30,333 bases of DNA from JAJVID01 sp036565725 (GTDB taxonomy: Bacteria > Acidobacteriota > Blastocatellia > RBC074). Within the stretch, counting starts at the first letter, position 1; each line of letters opens with the position of its first letter. A program made the translations under genes and the position numbers. The DNA lies in contig DATCXQ010000388.1 in the NCBI GenBank assembly GCA_036565725.1, positions 1-30,333 on the forward strand, read 5' to 3'. Below the pieces are notes generated by a model. That model was not told where the DNA came from, made no database searches, and saw nothing but the letters and a program-made list of their open reading frames with translations. Positions 8,352-16,800 of this stretch are shown one piece after another.

Positions 8352-8867
8352 CTATTTCTTCGTGACAATCAGAGTGGCTCTATATTCATTCGGTTGAATG
8401 GGCTTATCCGCTTTCGGGCGCGGCTTCAAGGCGACCAGACTGATCTCATAGTTCAAATATGAAGAACTCTTTGACCCGACGTGGGTGTTAAGCTCGACGG
8501 CCGCGGGCGTCTGCTTCTGTTTGCCTGATTTGAGCCTGATCTTCGCGTTGCCTGACCAGATGCAGTCCACGCCTTCGGGGCAGCGGCTGTCCTCAAGCAC
8601 GGATCCGAACACGACGGCCAGAGCTTCGCCTTCAATCATCGCCTCCTGATTGATCTTCAAATCGAACTCCTGGCCTAATCGAATCACTTCCGCCTTCCTC
8701 GATTGCTGCGCGAACAAAGGTGAGAATAAAACGAAGAAGGCAAAGAGCGCGAAGGACGCGGAAAGAGAGTGGGGAATGGGGAATGGGGAATGGGGATGGG
8801 AAAGATATTTCCTTCTTCCCACTCCCCACTCTCTACTCCCTACTCCCTTTTGGCTTCCTCTTTGCAT
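8352..8867 (-). CDS. Small secreted protein of unknown function (CPxxVxCxW motif)
   Basis: 171 residues if the first ATG (8867) is used. The core, residues 58-171, carries DSRCPEGVDCIWSGNA with C96 and C102, a motif seen in many uncharacterised secreted bacterial proteins. I do not recognise a function. The hydrophobic stretch ASFALFAFFVLFSPLFA (37-53), followed by QQSRK, is a plausible signal peptide. The N-terminus is odd: residues 12-35 are encoded by the heptad palindrome at 8765-8833 and read as low-complexity S, H, P, G and R. A GTG at 8822 is an alternative start that removes the first 15 residues. There is no good ATG close to the signal peptide, so the original 5' end may have been replaced or pushed away by the repeat. 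Confidence 0.6.
   Translation of the reverse strand: MQRGSQKGVGSREWGVGRRKYLSHPHSPFPIPHSLSASFALFAFFVLFSPLFAQQSRKAEVIRLGQEFDLKINQEAMIEGEALAVVFGSVLEDSRCPEGVDCIWSGNAKIRLKSGKQKQTPAAVELNTHVGSKSSSYLNYEISLVALKPRPKADKPIQPNEYRATLIVTKK
8765..8848. repeat. Heptad-type palindrome (GGGGAAT words)
   Basis: The left part holds three consecutive copies of the 7-mer GGGGAAT. The right part, read on the other strand, is made of the 7-mers GGGAGTA, GGGAGTA, GAGAGTG and GGGAGTG. The arms GAGAGTGGGGAATGGG (8765-8780) and the complement at 8818-8833 pair with one mismatch. The unit size resembles the STRR heptamers known from cyanobacteria. It overlaps the 5' end of the small secreted-protein gene. Confidence 0.8.
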
Positions 8868-8875
8868 TCTGTCGC

Positions 8876-8950
8876 TTAACGCTTAATTTTCCCGCCGCGC
8901 AGGGTTATCGGTTCGAACGTCAGATCTAACTCTAATGAATTGGCCTTGTC
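8876..8950 (-). pseudogene. Remnant of a duplicated M36-peptidase C-terminus
   Basis: Read on the minus strand, this gives LDLTFEPITLRGGKIKR then a stop (TAA at 8876-8878). The tail of the intact M36 gene reads GLTFDPITLSGGNIQVPHQ. At DNA level 8892-8922 and 9092-9122 differ at about two positions in 31. There is no start and upstream stops interrupt the frame. I infer a partial tandem duplication or a decayed paralogue, of which only the last few codons survive. Confidence 0.65.
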
Positions 8951-8973
8951 AATAGGTCAATGAACGAAGGTTT

Positions 8974-9021
8974 GATGCGCCAGAGTGGGACAGACTGAAT
9001 ACCGCCCCACTCTGGCGCATC
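8974..9021 (-). terminator. Stem-loop after the M36 peptidase gene
   Basis: The 16-base arm GATGCGCCAGAGTGGG at 8974-8989 is matched perfectly by its reverse complement at 9006-9021, around a 16-nt loop. It begins 12 bases past the M36 stop. It is a likely terminator by position, but no T-run follows, so intrinsic termination is uncertain. It may instead be another of the intergenic palindromes. Confidence 0.55.
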
Positions 9022-9032
9022 CTGACTGCCTT

Positions 9033-12000
9033 CTATTTAAGCGCCGTGTTTGCCGTGGTATTGCCTGATTGATGCGGAACCTGAATGTTTCCGCCGCTCA
9101 GGGTTATCGGGTCGAACGTCAGGCCCGGAATGATCGCTCCGCCCGGAGCGGTCACCCGCAAGCCGAACCGATCGTTCCCTCCCGGCTCTCCGTTGTCGAC
9201 GACCGTGGCGCGGAACGTATGGTTCCCCACGCCGTTGAGCGTCGCCTTGCCGATGAATACCCCCGTATTGCCGACGATGGAGAGTGACTGCATAGACGTG
9301 CTCTTGAGTTTCAACGTGCCGGTCGGGCGGCATTCGATGTAGAGCAATTCGCCTTGTGGGGCGCCATTACTCTTGTATTTGACGTTGAACCCGAAGGTGG
9401 CGTGCACGCCGTTGTTAACGACGGTTCCGCCGCCCGTGACGAATCCGAGCGAAGGATCAAAGATCGCGAGCACGGAGGCGCCTGAACCGGCGTAATTATT
9501 CCCGCCGACGCTGATGCCCACGTCGTAGACGTTCACCGAAACGCTGCTCAGCGTTATGCATGCCGTGAGCGTCCCGCCGACACCCCCGCCGCTCGTGGTT
9601 GCCGTCCGCGTGATCGTCGTGCCGGACGCGACTGGCGTCAGGGTGAACGTCACGGGCGTCGCCAGCGAGATATCGCCTGGGCTGCCGTCACTCGCCTCGT
9701 TGATCGCGGCGCAGAGAGTGATCGGGCCTGCCGTTCCTCCAGGCGAATTCACCTTGACGGATGTCGGATTCGAGGCCGACGGAGTCACGACGGCGTCTTC
9801 CTTGGCGACCGTCAGCGTACCGGAGCCGACACTGCCCGTGCCCGGACTCGAGCTTGAGTAGGTGGCTACGATCGGATAACTGCCCTGCGCCAACCCGATA
9901 GTGAAGGGCAGAGTAGCCGCGCCGCTCGTGACCGGCGCCGATCCGACGACGGAGCCGTTGACCTTGAATTCGACCGCGCCGCCCGGACAGACCGCGTTAG
10001 TCACGTTCGCCTTCAACGTGACCTGGTCACTGTACTGCCCGGCGACCGCCGGGACGGTCGTTGTGGTCGGCGCGTTGACTGTCACAGTAAACGAGCTTAC
10101 GGTCATCGTGCCGTCCTGTCTGGTTCCCCTTACGGTGACGGTCGTGGTCCCGACCGGGAAGAGCGAACCCGAAGGAGGATCGCTGGTCACTACGCCGCAG
10201 CTCCCGCTGAATGTGGGCGCTGGATAATTGACTACGGCGCCGCACACGCCCGGATCATTGTTTACGACGATGTTGGACGGCACGTTCAGCGTACAGGCCG
10301 AGCTGCAGCAGGCCGGGTCAGTGGTGGTGATGTTCAACCTCCACCCGCCGTTGATATTTCCGATGTCGGTCGCGGCGTCGTCAACCACATACAGGCTCCA
10401 CGTCCCGTTGGGATTCACGCCGTTGAAGACCGAAAGCTGCTGCGGATCGGGATAAGGCCCGGCAGGCGCAGGCGCCGGGAACAGATCGCCGGTTCCGATG
10501 TTTGTTGGCCTGAACGCGCCGGAGACGACGGTTGCGCCAATCGCCGCCGCCGCGTCATCGAAAGTCAAGCTGGCGTTGACGGCGTCAGTTCCGCCCCCGA
10601 CGTCGGACATCAGGAGCAGTTTCTGCCCTCCGGGCCCGACGAGCAGAACGTCGACGTCGCCAGGGAACGTGTGGTTAAAGTTGAAGAGGTCTACCGTCAC
10701 CTTGCTGACCGTCCCGCTGATGCCGGAGACGTCGATGTTCGACGGGTAAGGATTGGACGGCGCTCCCGTCGCTGCGCCAGTGCCGGTCCCCGGAATGATG
10801 ATCGAGGTCGGGTTCGAGAACGACGACGTGGCGGAAACCGTCGCGCCGACCCTGATCGTGAAGGTCACAGTTCCAAGATTCGTCGCGCCGTCCTGCAGCG
10901 CCAGAGTCGCCATGATATCGCCGCCGCAGAATCCGGCGACGGTGAACGTGAACGGCCTGGCAACAGTCGGACCGCCAGGGGTGAGTGGGCCGTAAGTCTG
11001 CGGGCCGCTCGGCGCGAGGACGCCGCCGCCTGGGAGCAGCGTGGCGACCAGGTTGGTGGTATTGTCCGTGCCGATGTTCCGCAGCGGGAAGTTGAACGTC
11101 ACGGTCTCGTCCGGATCGGGCGCGCCGTTGCCAGGGAGGCAACTCTCGTTCGTTATTGTGGCGGGCGGCGCGGCCTGTAACTCAGGCGTTCCCGGCACGC
11201 CGCAGCAGGCGAACCGCTGGCGGGCGATTTCGAGCGTGACGCAACCGACCGTACCGACGTCTATGGCCCCGGTATCGGATATTCTCAATATCCAGACTCC
11301 GTTTAACCCCTTGCCGTTGAATGCCGATAGAGGCGAATCGGGCCTGAACGATCCAGCGAACGGGGCCGTGCCCGCGCCGATCGCTATCGGAGCCGAATCG
11401 TCGAAGACCGTCGAGACGCCCGAACAATCGTTCGCCCCCGTTCCGAAATTGTCGCCGCCGCCGCCACGGTTATTGGCCAGCGCAACCGACGTGCCGTCCG
11501 GCGCGATTAGCCTCAGCACGAGATCGCCGTCGAAGGTGTGGTTCAGACGAACCTTGACATTCACGTCGGCAACCGCGCCGACGTCCGTGACGTTGATCGG
11601 AATGTCCACCGAACTGACGTCAGGTATCGGCGCCGCGATGTTGCCGCTGCTGTAACTGGCGGTGATCGTGACCACCGGCCTGCCGATCTGCAGGTTGAAC
11701 GTCCTGGTCACAGTACCGAGGCTGCTCGTGATGGCCACGTTCACGGTCAACTGGCTCCCGCAGACCGCCGCCGACGGGACCGTGAAAGGGACGCCCTGCG
11801 ACGCCGTCGTCCCGGCGGGAATGTCCCCGTAACTGATGGGGGCGCCGCCGTCAACCGAGATCGTCACACCGTTCGCCGGAGTCGCGCAAAACGGGTTGCT
11901 GAGCGGGATGTTCAATGTCAGCGATTCTCCAGGATCGGCGAATCCGTCAGCCGGCGGGCACGAATCATTCGAGATCGTCACCGCGCCCAGATTGAGATTC

Positions 12001-14249
12001 GGCATGTCGAAGGCCTCGGTCACTGAAGTGGCCGAATTGTACCTGGCGCTGAAGCCCATTCCGCGCGTCGCGAATCCGGCCCAGATGTCGAGTTCATCCT
12101 GACCGCCGAAGCCCGCGCAATCGGCCAAAAGGATAGCGTCGCGGCCCTGAAGCATGTTCGGATTGACCGGGTCGAGTTTCATCCCGTCGGTCACCAGTTG
12201 GAGAGCCCGCTGGTTGCCCACGTCGAATCCCAATCGGGTGATCAGCTTTCCGCGCATTTCGAGCAGCGTCATACACCAAATCTCACCCAGGTTGTGAACC
12301 TCCGTTGCCCCGTTGCCAGAAAAGCCAAGCGGGCTTTCGGGAAAAGCGCCGTCCGTCGTGTTTATCTGGGCCGGGTCGGTGTCCGCGAAGGTCAGCGGAT
12401 TATGCGGCTTCCCGTTCGGCCCAACCGCCGCCTTCAACGTGTATGGGAACCGGCGGATGCCGTAGTAGAAGTTGTCGGTCCCGAGCGGGCCGAGTTGCAG
12501 CGTCGCATACCCGCCCGACGCGTAGATGCCGTTGATGTCCTCGTCAGCCGTCGAGAGCAACGCGCGCCCATAAAAATCCCCCCAGCCTTCGCCCATTCCT
12601 CCGGACACAGTGCTATTCAATCCGGCGGCGTTCGCGTGCAGGCGATTCGACGTGCCGTGCGTCAGTTCGTGTATAACGATCTCCTGATCCAGGTCACCGT
12701 CACGATCCGGATTCGGCCCGGTAAAAATGAACATCTGCATGCGCGGCAGAGAGCCGTCCGGCGGCGTGCCGAAGTTGGCGTTGTTCGTGCCGGAGGAGTC
12801 TTGCGCCTCGGCCCTGACAAAATCATTGCCCAATCCGCCACGGCCGAAATTGTCCAGTTGGAAGTTCCGGGCCGCCTCCGTGAACCCGAGTTCGTAGAGC
12901 CGGTCGTGGTATCGGTTCGACCAGAAGAAGAGATTCGTCACTACGCCATTGCGGTAGTCAGCAAGCGTCGGGGCGTCGCCCGGCGGCGGGATTCCGGGAG
13001 ACGGGTTGTAAGGGAAGTCGAAAACCCTGAAAGGACTGCCGATGGGCCGTCCATTCACATCAATGCCGTTCGGAGCGACTATGTCCAACCCGGCGTCGAC
13101 GTTATTTCCCGTGGTCGTGTTCACACCGTCAGTGATCCATCCGAGATTGTCGAACCCAGGAAGCTCGCTGATCAGCGTGAGGAGAGTGCGCGGGATGGCC
13201 GCCCCCTGAAGGCCGGAGCCGGGAAACGCGGTCGAAGGCGAGAACGGCGCCGGGCTGTCGTCGTTGTAGACGCTATACGTGGCCGGCTGCGTCTGCGTGT
13301 GGGTGATGCCCTTGCGGAATAAAACAACTCCTCCTTCTAAGGCATCGGTCAGTACCAGGTGAGCCGGCTCGTCCTGCCATAAGACCGTTGACCAGGCCAG
13401 AGTCGCCAGTCCCGCATCAAATGAGAAGTATTGCAATTCGACCTTGATGTCGTCAGTGAATGGCTCAGTTGCATGAAAGGTTACCGTCAGGCCGTCCGAC
13501 GACGTTTCCTTAACGATCAAAGCGCTCGCGTTCAAAGTCACGCCCAGAGACTCCGCCGCCGTAACCACGGCCTCCGCAGCGCTCACCTTCGGAGAGGTCT
13601 CGAGTGACTGCGCTTCAGGACCGGGGGTGAGTTCGCCCACTATCCGCACCATCTCGCCGCTACTGTTGAAGGCCGCCACCGTCTCGCCCCGGAAAACCGA
13701 AATTCCGTTCCATCGCTGCTCCATCCTCACCCACGAAAGCTTGCCGTTCGGATTTGTGTACTCGGCGATCTTCCTGAGCCCCGCCACCTGCTCCGGCTTC
13801 ATCCCGAACAAATCTGGGTTGTCGTTGATAAACGATCTGACGATGCTCTCGCGCGGCTGCTTGGAGGACGGCGTCAGGAATTTGCGCCCCTTGCCTGTCG
13901 CTTGAACGACTTCGGGGGAGTTGGTCAGACTGCAAAAGGACACTTCCAACTCCGGAGCGATCCTGGCCTTTTTCGCCTGGGCGCCTTTCATCGCCAACTT
14001 GAAGTTGTCGTTTTTTTCCTTCTCCTTCGAGGAGAATTTTTCCATGCGGCGCTCGAACTCCAAGACCGCGTCTTTATCGTCTTTCTCTCGGATGTCGAAA
14101 TTCTTTTCCGCGCGGTTGTCGGCGGCGCCACGCCCCTTGGTTCCTCGACCAGCGCGGCCGGCCGCCTGCATCGAGAAGTTCCATAACAGCGTTGAAGCCA
14201 TCAATAGGGCAACAATGGACGCAAAAATCCATACGGGCTTTCTTTTCAT
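9033..14249 (-). CDS. Secreted M36 (fungalysin) metallopeptidase with duplicated P-domains
   Basis: 1738 residues. A Shine-Dalgarno AAGGAG lies 7 nt before the ATG. Residues 1-30 form a signal peptide (IFASIVALLMASTLLWNF). A charged segment and FTP-type propeptide follow (about 100-240). The catalytic domain (about 400-735) carries H527-E-L-T-H531 and the downstream GMGEGWGDFYG at about 550-560, which supplies the third zinc ligand. Two copies of an Ig-like plus P-domain module come next: Ig about 758-865 with P about 880-1006, and Ig about 1033-1136 with P about 1168-1306 (both P-domains show NHTFxGD and FNGxxxNGxW). Then come a HYR domain (about 1320-1393), an Ig-like repeat (about 1394-1475), and a C-terminal domain starting FVTGGGTVVNNG (about 1603-1738) of the post-COAP type. 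No membrane anchor or sorting signal is visible, so it is probably released. It is an extracellular protein-degrading enzyme, apparently transcribed alone. Confidence 0.93.
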   Translation of the reverse strand: MKRKPVWIFASIVALLMASTLLWNFSMQAAGRAGRGTKGRGAADNRAEKNFDIREKDDKDAVLEFERRMEKFSSKEKEKNDNFKLAMKGAQAKKARIAPELEVSFCSLTNSPEVVQATGKGRKFLTPSSKQPRESIVRSFINDNPDLFGMKPEQVAGLRKIAEYTNPNGKLSWVRMEQRWNGISVFRGETVAAFNSSGEMVRIVGELTPGPEAQSLETSPKVSAAEAVVTAAESLGVTLNASALIVKETSSDGLTVTFHATEPFTDDIKVELQYFSFDAGLATLAWSTVLWQDEPAHLVLTDALEGGVVLFRKGITHTQTQPATYSVYNDDSPAPFSPSTAFPGSGLQGAAIPRTLLTLISELPGFDNLGWITDGVNTTTGNNVDAGLDIVAPNGIDVNGRPIGSPFRVFDFPYNPSPGIPPPGDAPTLADYRNGVVTNLFFWSNRYHDRLYELGFTEAARNFQLDNFGRGGLGNDFVRAEAQDSSGTNNANFGTPPDGSLPRMQMFIFTGPNPDRDGDLDQEIVIHELTHGTSNRLHANAAGLNSTVSGGMGEGWGDFYGRALLSTADEDINGIYASGGYATLQLGPLGTDNFYYGIRRFPYTLKAAVGPNGKPHNPLTFADTDPAQINTTDGAFPESPLGFSGNGATEVHNLGEIWCMTLLEMRGKLITRLGFDVGNQRALQLVTDGMKLDPVNPNMLQGRDAILLADCAGFGGQDELDIWAGFATRGMGFSARYNSATSVTEAFDMPNLNLGAVTISNDSCPPADGFADPGESLTLNIPLSNPFCATPANGVTISVDGGAPISYGDIPAGTTASQGVPFTVPSAAVCGSQLTVNVAITSSLGTVTRTFNLQIGRPVVTITASYSSGNIAAPIPDVSSVDIPINVTDVGAVADVNVKVRLNHTFDGDLVLRLIAPDGTSVALANNRGGGGDNFGTGANDCSGVSTVFDDSAPIAIGAGTAPFAGSFRPDSPLSAFNGKGLNGVWILRISDTGAIDVGTVGCVTLEIARQRFACCGVPGTPELQAAPPATITNESCLPGNGAPDPDETVTFNFPLRNIGTDNTTNLVATLLPGGGVLAPSGPQTYGPLTPGGPTVARPFTFTVAGFCGGDIMATLALQDGATNLGTVTFTIRVGATVSATSSFSNPTSIIIPGTGTGAATGAPSNPYPSNIDVSGISGTVSKVTVDLFNFNHTFPGDVDVLLVGPGGQKLLLMSDVGGGTDAVNASLTFDDAAAAIGATVVSGAFRPTNIGTGDLFPAPAPAGPYPDPQQLSVFNGVNPNGTWSLYVVDDAATDIGNINGGWRLNITTTDPACCSSACTLNVPSNIVVNNDPGVCGAVVNYPAPTFSGSCGVVTSDPPSGSLFPVGTTTVTVRGTRQDGTMTVSSFTVTVNAPTTTTVPAVAGQYSDQVTLKANVTNAVCPGGAVEFKVNGSVVGSAPVTSGAATLPFTIGLAQGSYPIVATYSSSSPGTGSVGSGTLTVAKEDAVVTPSASNPTSVKVNSPGGTAGPITLCAAINEASDGSPGDISLATPVTFTLTPVASGTTITRTATTSGGGVGGTLTACITLSSVSVNVYDVGISVGGNNYAGSGASVLAIFDPSLGFVTGGGTVVNNGVHATFGFNVKYKSNGAPQGELLYIECRPTGTLKLKSTSMQSLSIVGNTGVFIGKATLNGVGNHTFRATVVDNGEPGGNDRFGLRVTAPGGAIIPGLTFDPITLSGGNIQVPHQSGNTTANTALK

Positions 14250-14584
14250 AGGGTGACTCCTTCTTTGGTTGAGGCTGGAAGCGACCTGTTCAACAGTGAC
14301 AGCTATGCCGGAAGCCGCGCTCGCGCGAAACTCCTGCTAACTCGCCAAAACAGCAAGCAAGAGCCGGAAGGCGCCCGGCGAACAGAATTGCTATACGGGG
14401 TTTCTGAAAAAGAGCCTGCCTAAAGCTCATGCAGTTATGATCACTACTGAAGACACGTAATAATGGGTTACTGAATTACTTTCAGACAGAGATATGATAT
14501 TTGCTACTAATTACTACTGGTGATAGTTATTTGATTTATCGAGACATTAACGCGAGCGCAATCTACGGTAGCGCTTTGGACTTG
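14250..14584. other. Gene-free interval upstream of the M36 gene
   Basis: 335 bases. The part nearest the M36 gene contains its ribosome-binding site (14257-14262 on the plus strand reads CTCCTT). The segment 14430-14560 is distinctly A+T-rich compared with its surroundings and is the best place for the M36 promoter, read leftward. I could not fix convincing -10 and -35 boxes. There is no long palindrome here, in contrast with most other gaps in the window. Confidence 0.5.
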
Positions 14585-16261
14585 TCAATGGCCTTTATCG
14601 AAAGGATTTGATTTTTTTCCAAGCAGACTCAATAACATTCCCACAGCCACCACAACCACACACCCAACGACGTTGTACCAGAGAAAGCTGATCTTCGAGT
14701 AACGGGCGACCAGCGCGACCGTGACCATTCCCGCCAGTAAGCCGAAGAACGCTCCGTTGCCCGTCGCCCGCCTCGTTCCAATCGCGAGCGCGAAGACGCC
14801 GAGCAGAGAGCCGTAAAAATAGGAGCCGAATTTGTTGACGACCTCGATAAATGACCCCAGTCTTCCAGCGTAGAGCGCCACGGCGCAGGCGAAGAGGCCC
14901 CAGAATCCGGTAGCCAGTTTTGAAACCATCAGGTAATGCGCGTCAGGCGCTTCGGTGCGGAAATGGCGTCGATAAAAATCGATCACGGTCGCAGTCGAAA
15001 GCGCCGCGAGTTCCGCCGAGATCGAGGACATCGCCGCCGCGAAGATCGCCGCGATGATCAGCCCGATCACTCCCGCCGGAGCGTAAGTGGTAACGAAAGT
15101 CGGAAACACATAGTTGACGTCGTTCAACGGTTTGCCGGTCTCGTTCTTAACCAGGTCGCCGGCGCGTTTGCGGGCGTCGTTCATCCGGTCGTTGGCCGCG
15201 ACGAAGCTTTGCCTGGCGTCGCCTTGATCTCCGGCGCCGGCGAGATCGAGCGCGGCTTGCCGGCGCGCGTCGAAGGCCTGGGCGTATTCGGCGTTGAGCC
15301 GCTGATACTCCGCGCTCTGTTCGACCTTTGCGCGGTCGTCCGATTTGAAGATCAACGGGGGCCGGACGAATTGATAAAAGACGAAGACCATCACGCCGAT
15401 GAACAGGATCAGAACCTGCATCGGGATTTTGACGAACGCGCTCAGCAATAGCGACGTGCGGCCTTCGGAGACCGAACGCGCCGTCAGAAAACGCTGCACC
15501 TGGCTCTGGTCGCAGCCGAAGTAAGACAGCGCCAGAAACATCCCCCCGATCAAGCCGGACCAGAGCGTATAGGTCTCGTTCACGTTGAAGCTCGCGTCAA
15601 CGGTCTTCATCCGCCCCGCCGCGCCCGCCAACGACACCGCCCCGCCGATCGAAACGCTGTCGGGAAATTGGCCGACGATGACGAATAGGATGACTGCCAA
15701 CCCCACGAAAATCACGACCATCTGCTTCACGTCGGTCCACGTCACCGCCTGCACGCCGCCGAACATCGTGTAGAGCGTCGTCGAGAGCCCCATTACCAAA
15801 ACCGTCGCCAGTTCGTTCCACCCGAACACGATCGAAAGAATCACCGAAGGCGCCGCGACTATCACGCCGCAGGCCAGGCCGCGCGAAATCAGAAAGAAGA
15901 AACTGGTGAGCGCCCGCGTCTTCGCGTCGAACCGCCGTTCCAGGTATTCGTAAGCCGTGTAGACTTTGGCGCGGTAAAAAAAAGGCACGACGGTCATGCA
16001 AAGGATGACCATCGCGAACGGCAGTCCGAAATAGAATTGAATGAACCGCATCCCGTCCGCGTAAGCCTGCCCGGTCGTGCCGACCAGCGTGATGGCCGAA
16101 AGCTGCGTCGCCATCACCGACAACCCCACGGCCCACCACGGCAAACTGCGGTTGGCCAGAAAATAGCCCTCTACCTCATTGCTTTTTTTCGTCAGCCGAA
16201 GACCGTCGTAAACGATATAAATCAGATAAGCCGCGACAATCACCCAATCGAGCCAATGCAT
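14585..16261 (-). CDS. Sodium:solute symporter (SSS family)
   Basis: 558 residues from the ATG at 16261, which has AAGGA 7 nt upstream. A longer frame to 16318 would overlap the upstream small gene and is rejected. The protein has about 13 hydrophobic segments. It shows the SSS pattern: an N-terminal helix ending in YDGLRLTK, NEVEGYFLANRSLPWWAVGLSVMATQLSA with the substrate/sodium-site region, and GLACGVIVAAPSVILS. A long polar insertion of about 70 residues (about 315-385, rich in A, D, R and Q) lies between helices near the middle and is probably cytoplasmic or coiled coil. The substrate cannot be read from sequence. Family members carry sugars, amino acids, vitamins or organic acids. It is the last gene of a six-gene unit whose third gene is an amino-acid-type decarboxylase, which makes an amino acid or related acid a reasonable guess. 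Confidence 0.9.
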   Translation of the reverse strand: MHWLDWVIVAAYLIYIVYDGLRLTKKSNEVEGYFLANRSLPWWAVGLSVMATQLSAITLVGTTGQAYADGMRFIQFYFGLPFAMVILCMTVVPFFYRAKVYTAYEYLERRFDAKTRALTSFFFLISRGLACGVIVAAPSVILSIVFGWNELATVLVMGLSTTLYTMFGGVQAVTWTDVKQMVVIFVGLAVILFVIVGQFPDSVSIGGAVSLAGAAGRMKTVDASFNVNETYTLWSGLIGGMFLALSYFGCDQSQVQRFLTARSVSEGRTSLLLSAFVKIPMQVLILFIGVMVFVFYQFVRPPLIFKSDDRAKVEQSAEYQRLNAEYAQAFDARRQAALDLAGAGDQGDARQSFVAANDRMNDARKRAGDLVKNETGKPLNDVNYVFPTFVTTYAPAGVIGLIIAAIFAAAMSSISAELAALSTATVIDFYRRHFRTEAPDAHYLMVSKLATGFWGLFACAVALYAGRLGSFIEVVNKFGSYFYGSLLGVFALAIGTRRATGNGAFFGLLAGMVTVALVARYSKISFLWYNVVGCVVVVAVGMLLSLLGKKSNPFDKGH

Positions 16262-16272
16262 CGTGTGATCCT

Positions 16273-16401
16273 TTACTGAAACATCCGCGAGAAGAGCCAA
16301 AGCCCGACGATCAGGCAAATGGTATAAATGATGACTGTGATGTAGACGCGTTTCCAGTGCGGATACTCGCGTTCTTCGTCGTGTTGTGTTGGTTCATTCA
16401 T
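16273..16401 (-). CDS. 42-residue single-pass membrane peptide
   Basis: This short gene starts MNEPTQHDEEREYPHWKRVY, continues with one membrane helix (about residues 20-38, ITVIIYTICLIVGLWLF), and ends SRMFQ. Its ATG overlaps the TGA of the TatA-like gene (ATGA at 16398-16401), and its stop is 11 bases before the symporter start. This tight placement is the main evidence that it is real. The charged N-terminus followed by a single helix fits a small accessory subunit for the symporter, but I recognise no family. The helix orientation is probably N-in. Confidence 0.7.
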   Translation of the reverse strand: MNEPTQHDEEREYPHWKRVYITVIIYTICLIVGLWLFSRMFQ

Positions 16402-16787
16402 TGGCCGCTTCTCTTTCGCAAATTTCGCCCAAAACTCCAATACCCGACCCCGATCCAGCCGAGTAGCACGACGGTCAACACGAGTATTTGTCCGTCAGAA
16501 AAACCGTCCATCCTCACAAAGGAAATGATGATCGCGGCTGTCATAAGGGCAAGGACGATAAACACCCACGGGCGGGAATCACTGCTCTGCCGGCGCTGTT
16601 TAGGCGCAATCCCGGACTTGAAATTGCGTATGCTTTCGGCCATTCCCTTAATGTCGGATAAATGTCTCACGCCTAAAAGGATCAACGCGATAATCAAAAG
16701 AATGATCAGCTCCTCCGACCCAATGCCTAAATCTTGTGAGGCCAGGGCGATCGTCAGAACGATCGCTGGAATGATTGCCAGTTCCAT
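16398..16787 (-). CDS. TatA/Hcf106-like domain protein with extra membrane helices
   Basis: 129 residues from the ATG at 16787. AAGGAGG lies 3-4 nt upstream. After a short hydrophobic N-terminus (1-17), residues 22-60 follow the TatA pattern: GIGSEELIILLIIALILLGV (a helix with a Glu near its start), then an amphipathic segment RHLSDIKGMAESIRNFKSGI. In classical TatA proteins the chain then becomes polar. Here two more membrane helices follow, at about 74-91 and 100-117. The classical TatA phenylalanine-glycine hinge is replaced by LLGVRHL. No tatB or tatC is nearby. The gene lies 13 bases after the decarboxylase stop and overlaps the 42-residue peptide gene. A function in pore formation or as part of a transporter complex is possible. 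Protein export by the Tat pathway is not established. Confidence 0.7.
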   Translation of the reverse strand: MELAIIPAIVLTIALASQDLGIGSEELIILLIIALILLGVRHLSDIKGMAESIRNFKSGIAPKQRRQSSDSRPWVFIVLALMTAAIIISFVRMDGFSDGQILVLTVVLLGWIGVGYWSFGRNLRKRSGQ

Positions 16788-16800
16788 AACCCTCCTTGTC

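Noticed and set aside
12198..13322. 374-residue plus-strand open frame
   Set aside because: Antisense shadow of the M36 catalytic domain, typical of high-GC codon bias.
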